This document shows positions 25,795 through 34,815 of a stretch of 64,000 nucleotides of DNA, in pieces. The notes under the pieces were generated by a model. The model made no database searches and had not been told where the DNA came from. It saw only the letters and a program-made list of their open reading frames with translations. The translations under genes were made by a program, and so were the position numbers. Where the stretch lies: assembly GCA_910578335.1 (NCBI GenBank), contig CAJTPU010000001.1, forward strand, positions 62,001-126,000, in the 5' to 3' direction. This stretch comes from an uncultured Lachnospiraceae bacterium (lineage in GTDB: Bacteria; Bacillota; Clostridia; Lachnospirales; Lachnospiraceae). Positions within the stretch are counted from its first letter, which is position 1. The number at the start of each line of letters is the position of its first letter.

Positions 25795-27516
25795 TTACAG
25801 AACTGCCTTCAAATCCTCTGTCAGTTTTGCTACCTTATCTTCTGCATCCGCAAGGCTGCTTCCCTTTACGCCCATGTAGAACTTAATCTTGGGCTCCGTA
25901 CCGGAAGGACGCGCACAGCACCAGAAGTTATCCGGCAGCTCAAAGTAGAGTACGTTGGATTTCGGCAGTCCGGTTCCTGTTACGCTGCCCGTCTCCATAT
26001 CGACAATCTTATCTTCCTCATAATCACGGAAACGAAGCACCTTTAAATCCCCAAATGCCTTAGGCGGGTTCTTGCGCAGCTTATCCATTATTTCCGCAAT
26101 CTGCCTTGCGCCGTCCACACCCTTTAAAGTTATGGTGTACTGTGTCTCCTTGAAATATCCGTACTTCTCGTACATCTCCAGCATCATATCCCAGAGCGTC
26201 TTGCCCTCTTTCTTGCAATACGCCGCAACCTCGCAGAGACACATCACTGCAACGCAGGCGTCCTTGTCTCTGGCATGGGTGCCGGCCAGACAGCCGTAGC
26301 TCTCCTCTAAGCCAAACACATAATTGTTGGAGCCGGTCTGTTCAAAGAGCTTAATCTGCTCGCCGATAAACTTAAAGCCGGTAAGCACTTCTATCATCTT
26401 GACACCGTAAGCTTTGGTAATCACGTCCGCCATATTGGTCGTCACAATCGTGGTAACCAGCGCCGGATTCTCCGGCATGGTGCCGGTCTTTGTCTTTTCG
26501 CGCAAAATATACTCCGCAATCAGCATACCGGACATATTGCCTGTAAAGGGAACGTATTCCCCTGTCTTCGTATCCTTTGCATACACGCCCAGACGGTCCG
26601 CATCGGGGTCGGTGGCAAGGACAATGTCCGCATCCTTTTCCTTTGCCAGACGCAGCGCATAGGTAAACGCCTTCGGGTCCTCGGGATTGGGATAATCGAG
26701 TGTGGTAAAGTCGGGGTCTGGATTCTCCTGCTCCGGCACCACATATACATTTTTAAAGCCCAGCTCCGAAAGCACTCTTCTCACCGGCTTGTTTCCCGTT
26801 CCGCAGAGCGGTGTGTATACAATCTTGATATCGTCAGCCACCTCTGCAATCACTTCGGGATGAATAATCTGCTTCTTTAACTCCGCCATATATGCATCGT
26901 CAATTTCCGCGCCGATAACCTCATAGAGCCCGGCAGCCACAGCAGCGTCCTTGTCCATGGTCTTTACCGTATTATAGTCCGTGATGGCGTTTACTTCTGC
27001 GATGATTTCCTTATCCTTGGGCGCCGTTATCTGTGCGCCGTCCTCCCAGTATACCTTGTAGCCGTTATACTCAGGCGGATTGTGGCTCGCCGTCACCACG
27101 ATGCCGGAAATACAGCCAAGCGTGCGCAGTGCAAAGGAAAGCTCCGGTGTCGGGCGAAGCGACTCGAATACATACGCCTTGATGCCGTTTGCCGCCAGGC
27201 AGCAAGCCGCCGTATCCGCAAACTCAGGTGACATCCTGCGGGAATCGTAGGCAATCGCCACGCTCTTTTTATCACTGTTTTGTTTTAAGATATAATTGGC
27301 AAGTCCCTGCGTCGCCTTGCGCACGGTGTAGACATTCATGCGGTTGGTGCCGGCGCCGATGACGCCGCGGAGCCCGCCCGTACCAAACTCTAAATCTTTA
27401 TAAAAGCGGTCTTCCACTTCCTTCTCGTCGTCCTTGATGGCAGAAAGCTCCTGCTTTGTCGCCTCGTCAAAATAGTCATTCTCCAGCCAGAACTGAAACT
27501 TGCTCTTATAATCCAT
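25795..27516 (-). CDS. pgcA: Phosphoglucomutase/phosphomannomutase family enzyme
   Basis: A 573-residue alpha-D-phosphohexomutase interconverting hexose 6- and 1-phosphates in the cytoplasm. Seen are GTGGLRGVIGAGTNRMN (N-terminal domain), the phosphoserine loop TASHNPPEYNGYKVYW, the metal site ATDPDADRLGVY, the sugar loop GLEESYG and the C-terminal phosphate-binding RPSGTEPKIKFYM. Length and the GLEESYG loop match Bacillota PgcA. The ATG at 27516 has AGGAGGG 6 bases upstream. Embedded among glycosyltransferases, it would supply glucose-1-phosphate to RfbA and UDP-sugar synthesis. Confidence 0.93.
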   Translation of the reverse strand: MDYKSKFQFWLENDYFDEATKQELSAIKDDEKEVEDRFYKDLEFGTGGLRGVIGAGTNRMNVYTVRKATQGLANYILKQNSDKKSVAIAYDSRRMSPEFADTAACCLAANGIKAYVFESLRPTPELSFALRTLGCISGIVVTASHNPPEYNGYKVYWEDGAQITAPKDKEIIAEVNAITDYNTVKTMDKDAAVAAGLYEVIGAEIDDAYMAELKKQIIHPEVIAEVADDIKIVYTPLCGTGNKPVRRVLSELGFKNVYVVPEQENPDPDFTTLDYPNPEDPKAFTYALRLAKEKDADIVLATDPDADRLGVYAKDTKTGEYVPFTGNMSGMLIAEYILREKTKTGTMPENPALVTTIVTTNMADVITKAYGVKMIEVLTGFKFIGEQIKLFEQTGSNNYVFGLEESYGCLAGTHARDKDACVAVMCLCEVAAYCKKEGKTLWDMMLEMYEKYGYFKETQYTITLKGVDGARQIAEIMDKLRKNPPKAFGDLKVLRFRDYEEDKIVDMETGSVTGTGLPKSNVLYFELPDNFWCCARPSGTEPKIKFYMGVKGSSLADAEDKVAKLTEDLKAVL

Positions 27517-27588
27517 AACATACCCTCCTAAAATAAAAGCTTTATTTTTGTGCCCCGCCGCCTTGTCCGCGGCAGTCATTCTGCATAC

Positions 27589-27617
27589 AGTATAACAGAT
27601 TCTATTTCACTTTTAAA
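27589..27617 (-). promoter_or_regulatory. Possible promoter of the phosphohexomutase gene
   Basis: TTTAAA (27612-27617) and TATACT (27589-27594) on the minus strand are 17 bases apart and overlap the end of the upstream glycosyltransferase gene. The -35 box is poor, so this may only boost an operon transcript. Confidence 0.35.
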
Positions 27618-29620
27618 GAAAAATCGCTTCTGTCCAAAGAGAAATTGGGATTGTAATAGGGGTCCCCCGCCGCCAGCACTTCCTTCCATTTTTCCCTGAA
27701 ACGTGCCGACTCCGCATTGTAGCGCTCCGCCTTCTCCCCTGTATCATCCAGCCCTCGCGAGGCGGATTCGTAATGATACAGCTCCGCAAAGGGCGTAAAT
27801 ACATTTAAAAGCCCCATTTCCCGCAGTTTCAGGCAAAAGTCCACGTCATTTAAAGACACGGCAAAGCTCTCGTCCAGTCCGCCCGCCGCCTCATATACTT
27901 TCTTTTTTACCATGAGGCAGGCGCCCGTCACCGCAGATACGTTCTGGGCATAGCAGAGCCGCCCCATGTAACCTAAGTTCTGTCTGGGCTGCTTGTAGTG
28001 GGTATGCCCAGCCGTCCGGTGCGCGCCCAGACCGATGACGACGCCTGCGTGCTGTATGGTCTTGTCCGCATAGTAAAGCTTGCCGCCCACGGCGCCCACA
28101 TCCTCTCTCTGGGCATACATCAAAAGCTCCTCCAGCCAGTTGACGCTGATAACCTCCGTATCATTATTTAAAAGCAGTACATACTCGCCCGACGCCTGCG
28201 AGACGCCCAGATTGTTGATGGCAGAATAGTTGAAACCGCCCTTGTAGGTAACAAGCTTCACCCTTGCCTCATCCGTAAGCTCTCTGTAGCAGGCAAAGGT
28301 TTCCGGCTCCACACTGTTATTTTCCACCACGATAATCTCGTAGTTGTCATAGGTAGATTTTTCCAGAACAGAGGCGATACACCTGCGCAAATCCTCCCTG
28401 TGGTCCTTATTGGCTATGACTATGGATATCTTAGGATTCCCCATAATCTGATACCGGATACGGAAAATCGTCTCAAATGCCCTTGTGCTTTCTATTTTAA
28501 AATTGGTAAAGCCATGGGTCCGCAAATGGTCGGCAACCGCACCCTTTGCCGCCTGTATGGCATAGGGCTTTGCCTCGATGCCGGACGCCACGCTTCCCTC
28601 ATGGGAGCGCCAGTAATAGAGCAGTCTGGGAATATGCACAATTTTTTCCGCCCTGTCCGTCAGCCGCAATATCATGTCATGGTCCTGACTGCCGTTAAAT
28701 TTCGTCCGAAAAAGCTCCGTCCCCTCCATCAGCCGCTTTGCAAACACACTGAAATGGCAAATATAATTGTTGGCACGCAGGTTGTCCGGCGCATAATCCG
28801 GTTTAAAATGCATGGTCAGCATCCGGTTAATGTCGCTGCCCTTAAAGGTCGTTTCGTCACAATACAGATAATCCGCCCCCTGCTCGTTAATCGCCTGCAC
28901 ATAGGCAAAGAGCGCGCTCGGATGCAGAATATCGTCGTGGTCAAACAGACCTACATACTCACCCGTCGCCATTTCATAGCAGGCATTCGTATTCCCCGCA
29001 ATCCCCTCGTTTTTTGCAAGCTTACGGTATGCAATCCTGCTCTTAGGCAGGCTCTCTCCGTCCTGTCCCCCTGCTTTTGCCTCCTGTCGCTTTGCTGCCA
29101 GATATGCGTCATCCTTCTTTTTATATTCCTGACAGATATCTCCCACATAGCTGTGCGCTGCATCGGAACCATCTGCAAGGCAGAGCTCCCAGTTTTCATA
29201 AGTCTGCGCCACCACGGAATTCAGCATTTCACGCAAAAAAGCCTCCGGCGTGTTGTAGAGGGGAACCAGAATACTCACCTTTACCGGACGGGCAAAAACC
29301 GTCTCCCGCTCTCTCTCCGCCTGCTCAGGCGCAGGAAAGCTCGCCGTTCCAAACTGCGCTTTGGCGGCACGCTCCCGCTTTTTATATGCTATCTTTGCGG
29401 CAATTCCCTTCGGTCCGCCGCAGTTCGCCACCCGTCCCGCCTGCCGAATGCCCCAGTGCATCAGGCTTCTCAGCGGCTTGCTGATTTTCCAGAGCGGATT
29501 ATTTTTGATGCGGTTCAGCTTAAACTGCAATTCCTCATTGCCCGCCTCCAAATCGGCTATTCTTCCCGCCAGCTCCGCATTCTTAATATGTTCCTGTTCA
29601 TATGCCTCTTTGTAATCCAT
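27602..29620 (-). CDS. Dual-domain family 2 glycosyltransferase
   Basis: A 672-residue protein with an N-terminal coiled coil (about 1-40) and two complete GT-A domains. The first begins VSILVPLYNTPEAFL and has FDHDDIL with DETTF; the second begins ISIVIANKDHREDL and has LLLNNDTEV, then a GACLMVKK segment and NDVDFCLKLREMG. Such two-headed enzymes often add alternating residues of a repeat. The ATG at 29620 follows GGAGAGG by 5 bases. It lies directly after a hemerythrin gene. Donor sugars are unknown; with the neighbouring long glycosyltransferases it probably builds a rhamnan-like backbone or side chain. Confidence 0.85.
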   Translation of the reverse strand: MDYKEAYEQEHIKNAELAGRIADLEAGNEELQFKLNRIKNNPLWKISKPLRSLMHWGIRQAGRVANCGGPKGIAAKIAYKKRERAAKAQFGTASFPAPEQAERERETVFARPVKVSILVPLYNTPEAFLREMLNSVVAQTYENWELCLADGSDAAHSYVGDICQEYKKKDDAYLAAKRQEAKAGGQDGESLPKSRIAYRKLAKNEGIAGNTNACYEMATGEYVGLFDHDDILHPSALFAYVQAINEQGADYLYCDETTFKGSDINRMLTMHFKPDYAPDNLRANNYICHFSVFAKRLMEGTELFRTKFNGSQDHDMILRLTDRAEKIVHIPRLLYYWRSHEGSVASGIEAKPYAIQAAKGAVADHLRTHGFTNFKIESTRAFETIFRIRYQIMGNPKISIVIANKDHREDLRRCIASVLEKSTYDNYEIIVVENNSVEPETFACYRELTDEARVKLVTYKGGFNYSAINNLGVSQASGEYVLLLNNDTEVISVNWLEELLMYAQREDVGAVGGKLYYADKTIQHAGVVIGLGAHRTAGHTHYKQPRQNLGYMGRLCYAQNVSAVTGACLMVKKKVYEAAGGLDESFAVSLNDVDFCLKLREMGLLNVFTPFAELYHYESASRGLDDTGEKAERYNAESARFREKWKEVLAAGDPYYNPNFSLDRSDFSLKVK

Positions 29621-29667
29621 GTCGCCTCTCCAAACCGCCAAACCTAAATTCTGCTCCTCTGCGCAGT

Positions 29668-30057
29668 CTATTTTCCAATCAGTTTATCCTGATTTAAAAT
29701 GTGGTTTACCAGCCAGTCCGTCACAATATGCAGCATCTCCTCGATGGTCTCATCCTGATTCTCGTCAATAGCGTCCAAATCCCACTCGTCCATAATCCGG
29801 CGCAGCGCATCGTGCTGGCTTTTCTGGGTAAACATCCTCTTATACCCAATGGACTCCATATATGCCTCCTCGTGGGCAAAATGCGTCAGGGTATATTCCC
29901 TCAGCTCCTCTAAAATCGCTCTGATATTATCGTACTTGTCAGGTATAAACTCCTCGCATTTTAAGGTATAGAGTTCATCTGCAATTTCAAACAGCCTTCT
30001 ATGCTCGTTATCAATTTCCTCTATTCCCGTCAAAAACTCTTCTTTCAATTCATACAT
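29668..30057 (-). CDS. Bacteriohemerythrin-like protein
   Basis: A 129-residue four-helix protein of the hemerythrin family, which binds oxygen at a di-iron site or serves in redox sensing. Ligand candidates are His19 (DNEHRRLF), His59 and Glu63 (THFAHEEAYM), His82 (QKSQHDAL), His119 and Asp124 (NHILNQDK). Family alignment places another His four residues before His82, but Gln78 is found there, so one iron ligand is replaced. AAGGAGG-rich sequence precedes the start. Its place between two glycosyltransferase genes, 19 bases after one and 48 before the other, implies cotranscription, which has no obvious link to sugar assembly. Confidence 0.85.
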   Translation of the reverse strand: MYELKEEFLTGIEEIDNEHRRLFEIADELYTLKCEEFIPDKYDNIRAILEELREYTLTHFAHEEAYMESIGYKRMFTQKSQHDALRRIMDEWDLDAIDENQDETIEEMLHIVTDWLVNHILNQDKLIGK

Positions 30058-30075
30058 AAAGCTTCCTCCGCCTCC

Positions 30076-32127
30076 TTACGCTTTCTTTCTTTTTTCTTTA
30101 CCCGATACAATGGTGCGGCTGCTCCAGTTTACCAGCTCCGCCCCTGATATCTGGTCTCTTGCCATCATGCCGATGCGGTACTCGCCGGCAGGAAGCGGAT
30201 TTGCAAACATTACATAAAAGCCGCAGAGCCCCACGTTGACCTGGTCCATATTTTTTTCCAAATCAGAGCGGTACTGCTCCGTAAAATCCATACTGTAAAC
30301 GATATCCGGCTCCTTCGTTTTCTTAAACAGCAACTGTTTTTTAAAGCAGGCGTTGTCGCTGCCCAGCACCACCGCATAACCGCTCAGCCTCTCCTTGTCC
30401 GCATACTCTATTCGTAACAGCAGGCACTCATCCACACGCGCCTTTGACAAATCCATTGCCGGCTCATACTCCCTCGTATCCTCAAACAGTATTCCTTCCT
30501 CACAGGCGGGCTTAATCGCCGTATCCAGCACGCTCCCGTTCAGCCACTCGTGATAATAGGGGTCTTTACCCTCCAAAGCCGGATGACGCTCATACAGCAG
30601 ATTTCGCTCCCCCATCAGGCGCTTAACCTTTTCCTCCGTCTCGTCCAGACCGCGGCTCAAAGACTCATGGTGCAGCAGATACCCGCTGTTTATCACAACA
30701 TTCTGATATCCCAGCTCATACAAGGTAAAGCACAAATCCACGTCATTAAACGCCACCTTCAGCTTTTCGCAGAAACCGCCTGCCTCCGCAAAGACCGTCC
30801 GGCGCAGCATCAGGCAGGCGCCCGTCACCGCCAGCATGTTCCAGACGCCCCTGTTTCTTCCGTCATAATAGCAGCCGGCATCTTTGAGGCACTGCAGCTT
30901 GTGGGTCGGTCCCAACGCAATATTAGTCACGCCTGCATGTTGAATCCGCTCGGAATCCGGATAGAGCAGCTTATATCCCACCGCTCCTGTCCACGGCTGC
31001 AGTGCTTTTTGCACCATCGCCTCCATCCAACCTGAAGCCTGCGCCTCAATATCGTCGTTTAAAAACAACAGCAGGTTTCCCTTTGCCGCCTCCGCGCCCA
31101 GATTGCACATATGAGAAAAATTAAATGCCATGGGCTTATATAAGTAAGAGGCTTTTTGCAAGTGCACCCTGTTCTCCTGATTCAGCCGCTCAATCTCCCT
31201 GCTGACTGCCTTTCTGCTCTGCTCGCTGCTCCCGTTGTCCACCACGATAATCTCAAAATCCGTGCTCTCCACCGTGCCGCACAGCGTTTCCAGACATTGC
31301 TTCAGCACGGACACATTATCCTTGGAGGGAATAATCACGGAAACCAAAGTATGATTTCCTGCGCTGTCCATTGTCGCTTCCGCTCCGCTTCCCGCCCTGC
31401 CGGCAGCACCCGCCGTATCTTCTTTTGGCAGCGCCAGTCGTTTTCCGCCTCTGCCCTCCTCCGGCAAGTCCCAGCCCGCCAGACGGTGATAAAAAATACC
31501 GTTCACATGGGCTATGGTTTTACAGCCCTTGGCAAAGCCGCCGGCAAGCGCCACCAGCCTGTCATGACACAATCCCTCGTTCTTACATTCCTCTTCGGTA
31601 AGCTGCTCAAAAAGACACCGGCGCACAGCCACCGCGCTCCCCAGATAGTCCCTGCACAGATAGGAATCCGGCGACCAGCAGGGCTTCAGCCAGGGCGTAG
31701 CGTACACATTCTTTTTTATGATGACGTCCTCGTCCCCATAGGCAAGCAGCACATCGGGATTTTCGGCAAAAAAACGCTCCATCCGCTCCTTTGCGTCCTG
31801 ACTAAAGCAGCCTCCCGCAAAGGCAAGCAAGACTGTCTCAGGAGGCTCCTGTTCTGCCTTCCTCTTCTTTCGGCTTCCTGCGTCTTTTATCTTTGTGCCG
31901 CCTGCGCCTTTCACCTCTCCGCCGTCCGCACTCTTTGCCGCCGCGCCGTCCGCACCCGCTTCTCCCGCGCCGCCCCTTTGTCCGGTGCCACGTGCATTTT
32001 CTTCCGCTGCCAGTTCCATCTCCCGCACCCAGACATTATAATCCCGTATATACCGTTTCCGTTTTTTTCTGTACCTTATGTCAAACAGCTTTTCAAACTG
32101 CTGCCTGACGGTTTTTTTCAATTCCAA
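30076..32127 (-). CDS. Family 2 glycosyltransferase with incomplete first domain
   Basis: A 683-residue protein starting at a TTG codon with GGGAGG 8 bases upstream; the next ATG is 35 codons in. Residues 1-45 are basic, 45-95 a Gly/Ala/Lys-rich low-complexity stretch. An incomplete GT-A-like domain follows (LLAYGDEDVIIKK, RLVALAGGFA), then a full GT-A domain beginning VSVIIPSKDNVSVLKQCLET with LLLFLNDDIEA and FNDVDLCFTLYELGY, and a C-terminal beta-rich domain (about 540-680) that may bind the product. The methyltransferase-kinase gene lies 15 bases upstream, so they are cotranscribed. Confidence 0.82.
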   Translation of the reverse strand: MELKKTVRQQFEKLFDIRYRKKRKRYIRDYNVWVREMELAAEENARGTGQRGGAGEAGADGAAAKSADGGEVKGAGGTKIKDAGSRKKRKAEQEPPETVLLAFAGGCFSQDAKERMERFFAENPDVLLAYGDEDVIIKKNVYATPWLKPCWSPDSYLCRDYLGSAVAVRRCLFEQLTEEECKNEGLCHDRLVALAGGFAKGCKTIAHVNGIFYHRLAGWDLPEEGRGGKRLALPKEDTAGAAGRAGSGAEATMDSAGNHTLVSVIIPSKDNVSVLKQCLETLCGTVESTDFEIIVVDNGSSEQSRKAVSREIERLNQENRVHLQKASYLYKPMAFNFSHMCNLGAEAAKGNLLLFLNDDIEAQASGWMEAMVQKALQPWTGAVGYKLLYPDSERIQHAGVTNIALGPTHKLQCLKDAGCYYDGRNRGVWNMLAVTGACLMLRRTVFAEAGGFCEKLKVAFNDVDLCFTLYELGYQNVVINSGYLLHHESLSRGLDETEEKVKRLMGERNLLYERHPALEGKDPYYHEWLNGSVLDTAIKPACEEGILFEDTREYEPAMDLSKARVDECLLLRIEYADKERLSGYAVVLGSDNACFKKQLLFKKTKEPDIVYSMDFTEQYRSDLEKNMDQVNVGLCGFYVMFANPLPAGEYRIGMMARDQISGAELVNWSSRTIVSGKEKRKKA

Positions 32128-32142
32128 GAAAAGCGCCTCCCG

Positions 32143-34173
32143 TCAAATCAGTTTTTTGGCTGCCGCCGCAATATCCCCCGCCACGGACTCAGGCAGCCTC
32201 GCCACCTGCATTTTTATATGAAGTATATTTTCCTCCTGTCTGTCAAGCGCCGCCGTTTTTACATAAAGATTGGGGTCTTTGGCAGAAAAGACAAATCCTG
32301 CAGTCTGCTTCAGAGGCTTTCCATTGGTGTAAAATATCTTTTTATTCCCAAGGGGCACTTCTTTCCCGTTAAAGCTTAGCTCCTCAATCCGTACCACACA
32401 GGACTCCATGGAGGGGTCAATCCGGCATACTTCCACATCGCCGCCTACCGTAAGCTCCAGCTCCACCTCATAGTCGTTCGGATACATTTCATACGCAAAA
32501 TAGGACTCCTGCTCCGAAAAACCGCCGCCCCTATCCTCATATATCTGCACCCTGTCGGGAACACTTATGGGCTGTATCGCCCTGCGCTTTAAAAGACCGA
32601 GAATTTCCGCCATCGCCTTATTCTTTCCTGTCACAAAGCCCTGAAAATCTTTTTCCTGTTCCCTGTAATACGCCGCCTCCGCGTCCGTGATTCCCAGCTC
32701 CTTTAATATCCCGCTTACATCCAGCTTATCACGCCTCTTATCCTCCAGAAGATAACAATAAACGGCTCTGAAAGCCAGCTCCTTCACATCCATCGCCTTG
32801 CCAAAGGTCCACTCATAGTCGATGACGCTCCAAGTGTCATCCCGCACCACGATATTGCCAAAGGTCAAATCAAAATCTGCAACCGGAAATTCCTGATTGT
32901 ACCCTGTACGCTCCACATACTGCCGAAACAAGGCATAAAAACCCTCCATATCCTCCTTTTCCAGGCACGCATCCAAAAGCTCCGACAAAAGCCTGCCTTC
33001 CAGAAATTCAAAGGAATCCCATATTCTGTCGTTTTCTTCACACAGCTCGCACCTGTTGATTACCAGACTGCCGCCCTGATAGCGCGCGAGAAGATTTTGA
33101 TATGCGACGGGCATCTCCCGGATATGCTCTTTCGCCTCCTCGCACAGGGGATATTTTCTGACTTCGGCGTTTCCCTTCTTATCCCTGCGGATTTCCGTCC
33201 GTATCCGGTACTCCGGCGCCCTGTCATTAGAGTACTTGGTATACTTTACATCAAAATCGTCTCCAATAATCACTTCATAGGAATTGGCAAACACAGAAAA
33301 AAGCTCGTCCTCCACAATCCCGTCAAAGGCGGCACGCTCATCAAAGAGGAGCAGTCTGTCCCTGTCAAAATAACGCATGTTATTCGATAATTCACCACGC
33401 CCCGGCAGATAGGCATCCGAGTATAAAGTCGTCATAAACTTATAGTCCGGGTAGGGATAATAAAAATGGTACTTCTTCACGCCGCAGGCGGCAAAAATTC
33501 TTTCCAGCCCCTTTCGGGAAAAAGTTCTGACCCCGCCGCCGTCCGCATAGTTTTCTATGCCGGAAAACCACGTTCCCAGATGGTCCTCCTTACAGCCCGC
33601 AAAATATTTCAGCCCGTATTTATTTTCAATGGCTATCACCGCCCTGCCGCCTTTTTTCAAATGCTTCAGCACGATGGATAAAAATTCCTCAAAGGGCTTT
33701 TCCTTCCCCATATAGCTCTGCCCATACTCAAAAACGCCAATCAGAAAAATATAATCAAAATCTGCGGGCAAATCAGGTTCTATATCTTTAAAATTGCCCA
33801 CATGTATCGTCACATTGTCACATGCACTGTGTCTGTAAGCATTTATCATACTGCGCTTCTTTGACAAGTCCACGCAGACCACTTCGCCCGCCTTGCGGGA
33901 GAGCGCGCCTGTAACGGCGCCGCAGCCGCTTCCTATCTCCAGCACTTTTGCGCCCGCCTTCATGGGAATCCAGTCCACAATATTTTCACGAAGGGGAGAA
34001 AGATGATAGAGCACCGGCCAGCTTGCGCGCTCTTCTATCACCTTCTGGTATTCCGCCTGCGCGTAGTTTTTCGCAATCTCTAACAGCTCGTCCTCCACCT
34101 TGCCGTCGGAGTACAAATCCTCGCCGCCGTAATGGTCGAGGTTCAGCGTTACCTTTCCAATCTGCTCTGTCAT
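32143..34173 (-). CDS. Methyltransferase-kinase fusion, WbdD-like
   Basis: A 676-residue protein. Residues 40-240 are a class I SAM methyltransferase (VLEIGSGCGAVTGALS at 78-93, VDLSKK at 101-106, YIFLIGVFEY). Residues 290-480 look like a small-molecule kinase lobe pair: a possible beta-3 Lys in VKYTKYSNDR, catalytic-loop-like FDLTFGNIVV (Asp435, Asn440) and metal-binding IDYEW (Asp452). The last 120 residues are beta-rich. This order is that of WbdD, which caps O-antigen chains with methyl-phosphate and sets their length. Its position immediately after the ABC exporter pair, separated only by a toxin-antitoxin cassette, supports such a role; activity is inferred. Confidence 0.72.
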   Translation of the reverse strand: MTEQIGKVTLNLDHYGGEDLYSDGKVEDELLEIAKNYAQAEYQKVIEERASWPVLYHLSPLRENIVDWIPMKAGAKVLEIGSGCGAVTGALSRKAGEVVCVDLSKKRSMINAYRHSACDNVTIHVGNFKDIEPDLPADFDYIFLIGVFEYGQSYMGKEKPFEEFLSIVLKHLKKGGRAVIAIENKYGLKYFAGCKEDHLGTWFSGIENYADGGGVRTFSRKGLERIFAACGVKKYHFYYPYPDYKFMTTLYSDAYLPGRGELSNNMRYFDRDRLLLFDERAAFDGIVEDELFSVFANSYEVIIGDDFDVKYTKYSNDRAPEYRIRTEIRRDKKGNAEVRKYPLCEEAKEHIREMPVAYQNLLARYQGGSLVINRCELCEENDRIWDSFEFLEGRLLSELLDACLEKEDMEGFYALFRQYVERTGYNQEFPVADFDLTFGNIVVRDDTWSVIDYEWTFGKAMDVKELAFRAVYCYLLEDKRRDKLDVSGILKELGITDAEAAYYREQEKDFQGFVTGKNKAMAEILGLLKRRAIQPISVPDRVQIYEDRGGGFSEQESYFAYEMYPNDYEVELELTVGGDVEVCRIDPSMESCVVRIEELSFNGKEVPLGNKKIFYTNGKPLKQTAGFVFSAKDPNLYVKTAALDRQEENILHIKMQVARLPESVAGDIAAAAKKLI

Positions 34174-34189
34174 GACGCTCTCCTTTCCT
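34168..34189 (-). repeat. 22-bp direct repeat, proximal to the methyltransferase
   Basis: Identical at all 22 positions to 34794-34815. On the minus strand it contains AGGAAAGGAG, the start codon ATG and the next bases ACA of the methyltransferase gene. The two copies are 626 bp apart and bracket the HEPN/MNT gene pair. Confidence 0.9.
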
Positions 34190-34528
34190 CTATTTATCCC
34201 CCAATATCTTTTGCAGTTCTATTACCAGCAAAGGATACTCATCATGCACAGTCACAAAAACATCTTCCATACGCAGTGTCTGATACCTGTGCGCAGTAAT
34301 ATCACGCATCCCGGCGACCGCTTTCCACGGAAAATTTGTGTATTCCTTTCGCGCCTCATCAGATACAACTTTAACCAGTTCTCCAATATTGATTGCAGTC
34401 ATGCTTAACGCTCTTTTCAGCATTTCATTATGCAAAAAATTTTCTAATGATATATCTCCAAGCATATCTATGCCGATTTTCATCTCTGATATTATTTTTT
34501 GTATTGTAATCGTGTCCCTACGCTGCAT
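34190..34528 (-). CDS. hepT: HEPN-domain toxin, HepT type
   Basis: A 112-residue all-helical protein of the HEPN (DUF86-like) family, whose members cleave RNA as toxins. The active motif R-x4-H-x-Y is intact as RDITAHRY near residue 74. Its first codons overlap the end of the nucleotidyltransferase gene by 11 bases, the standard arrangement of MntA-HepT pairs. Known biology: MntA adds AMP groups to a Tyr of HepT and so neutralises it; the Tyr of the motif is present. The stop codon abuts the left 22-bp repeat exactly. Base composition is visibly more AT-rich than the flanking polysaccharide genes, consistent with acquisition. Confidence 0.85.
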   Translation of the reverse strand: MQRRDTITIQKIISEMKIGIDMLGDISLENFLHNEMLKRALSMTAINIGELVKVVSDEARKEYTNFPWKAVAGMRDITAHRYQTLRMEDVFVTVHDEYPLLVIELQKILGDK

Positions 34529-34799
34529 ACAACACTACCTCATTTTTAACCTCTATTATATCATTATCCCGAATCGGTCCGTGAATCACATCAACTTTCA
34601 ACTGTAAAAGCTCTTCCAGCTCATTGGTTACAGATGCCAAAGTAATTAAGGAAACCTGTCTTGAAAATTCCATAATCAAATCTACATCGCTGTCCTCTCT
34701 ATGATTCCCGTCAGCTCTCGAACCAAACAAAATCACTTTTGAAATATGATACTTACCAACCAGCCCCAAAACCGCCTGTCTGATATGTTCTGTTGTCAT
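34518..34799 (-). CDS. mntA: MNT-family nucleotidyltransferase antitoxin, MntA type
   Basis: A 93-residue minimal nucleotidyltransferase. VILFGSRADGNHREDSDVDL carries the complete GSx10DxD metal and nucleotide motif; KVDVIHGP supplies the third acidic residue. It would AMPylate the partner HEPN toxin. It is first in the pair and translated from AGGAAAGGAG inside the right 22-bp repeat, which is the same ribosome site sequence as that of the downstream methyltransferase. The start lies 15 bases from the exporter ATPase stop codon, so the pair rides in the export operon. Confidence 0.87.
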   Translation of the reverse strand: MTTEHIRQAVLGLVGKYHISKVILFGSRADGNHREDSDVDLIMEFSRQVSLITLASVTNELEELLQLKVDVIHGPIRDNDIIEVKNEVVLYAA

Positions 34800-34815
34800 G
34801 ACGCTCTCCTTTCCT
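34794..34815 (-). repeat. 22-bp direct repeat, proximal to the exporter ATPase
   Basis: Perfect copy of 34168-34189. On the minus strand its first two bases belong to the TAG stop of the exporter ATPase and it ends within the second codon of mntA. Removing one copy plus the 604 bp between them would restore a direct ATPase-methyltransferase junction with a normal ribosome site. Confidence 0.9.

Noticed and set aside
28400..29647. Long plus-strand open frame opposite a glycosyltransferase
   Set aside because: It is antisense to a well-supported two-domain GT2 gene, has no ribosome site or recognisable domain, and reads as a Cys/Arg/His-rich shadow.
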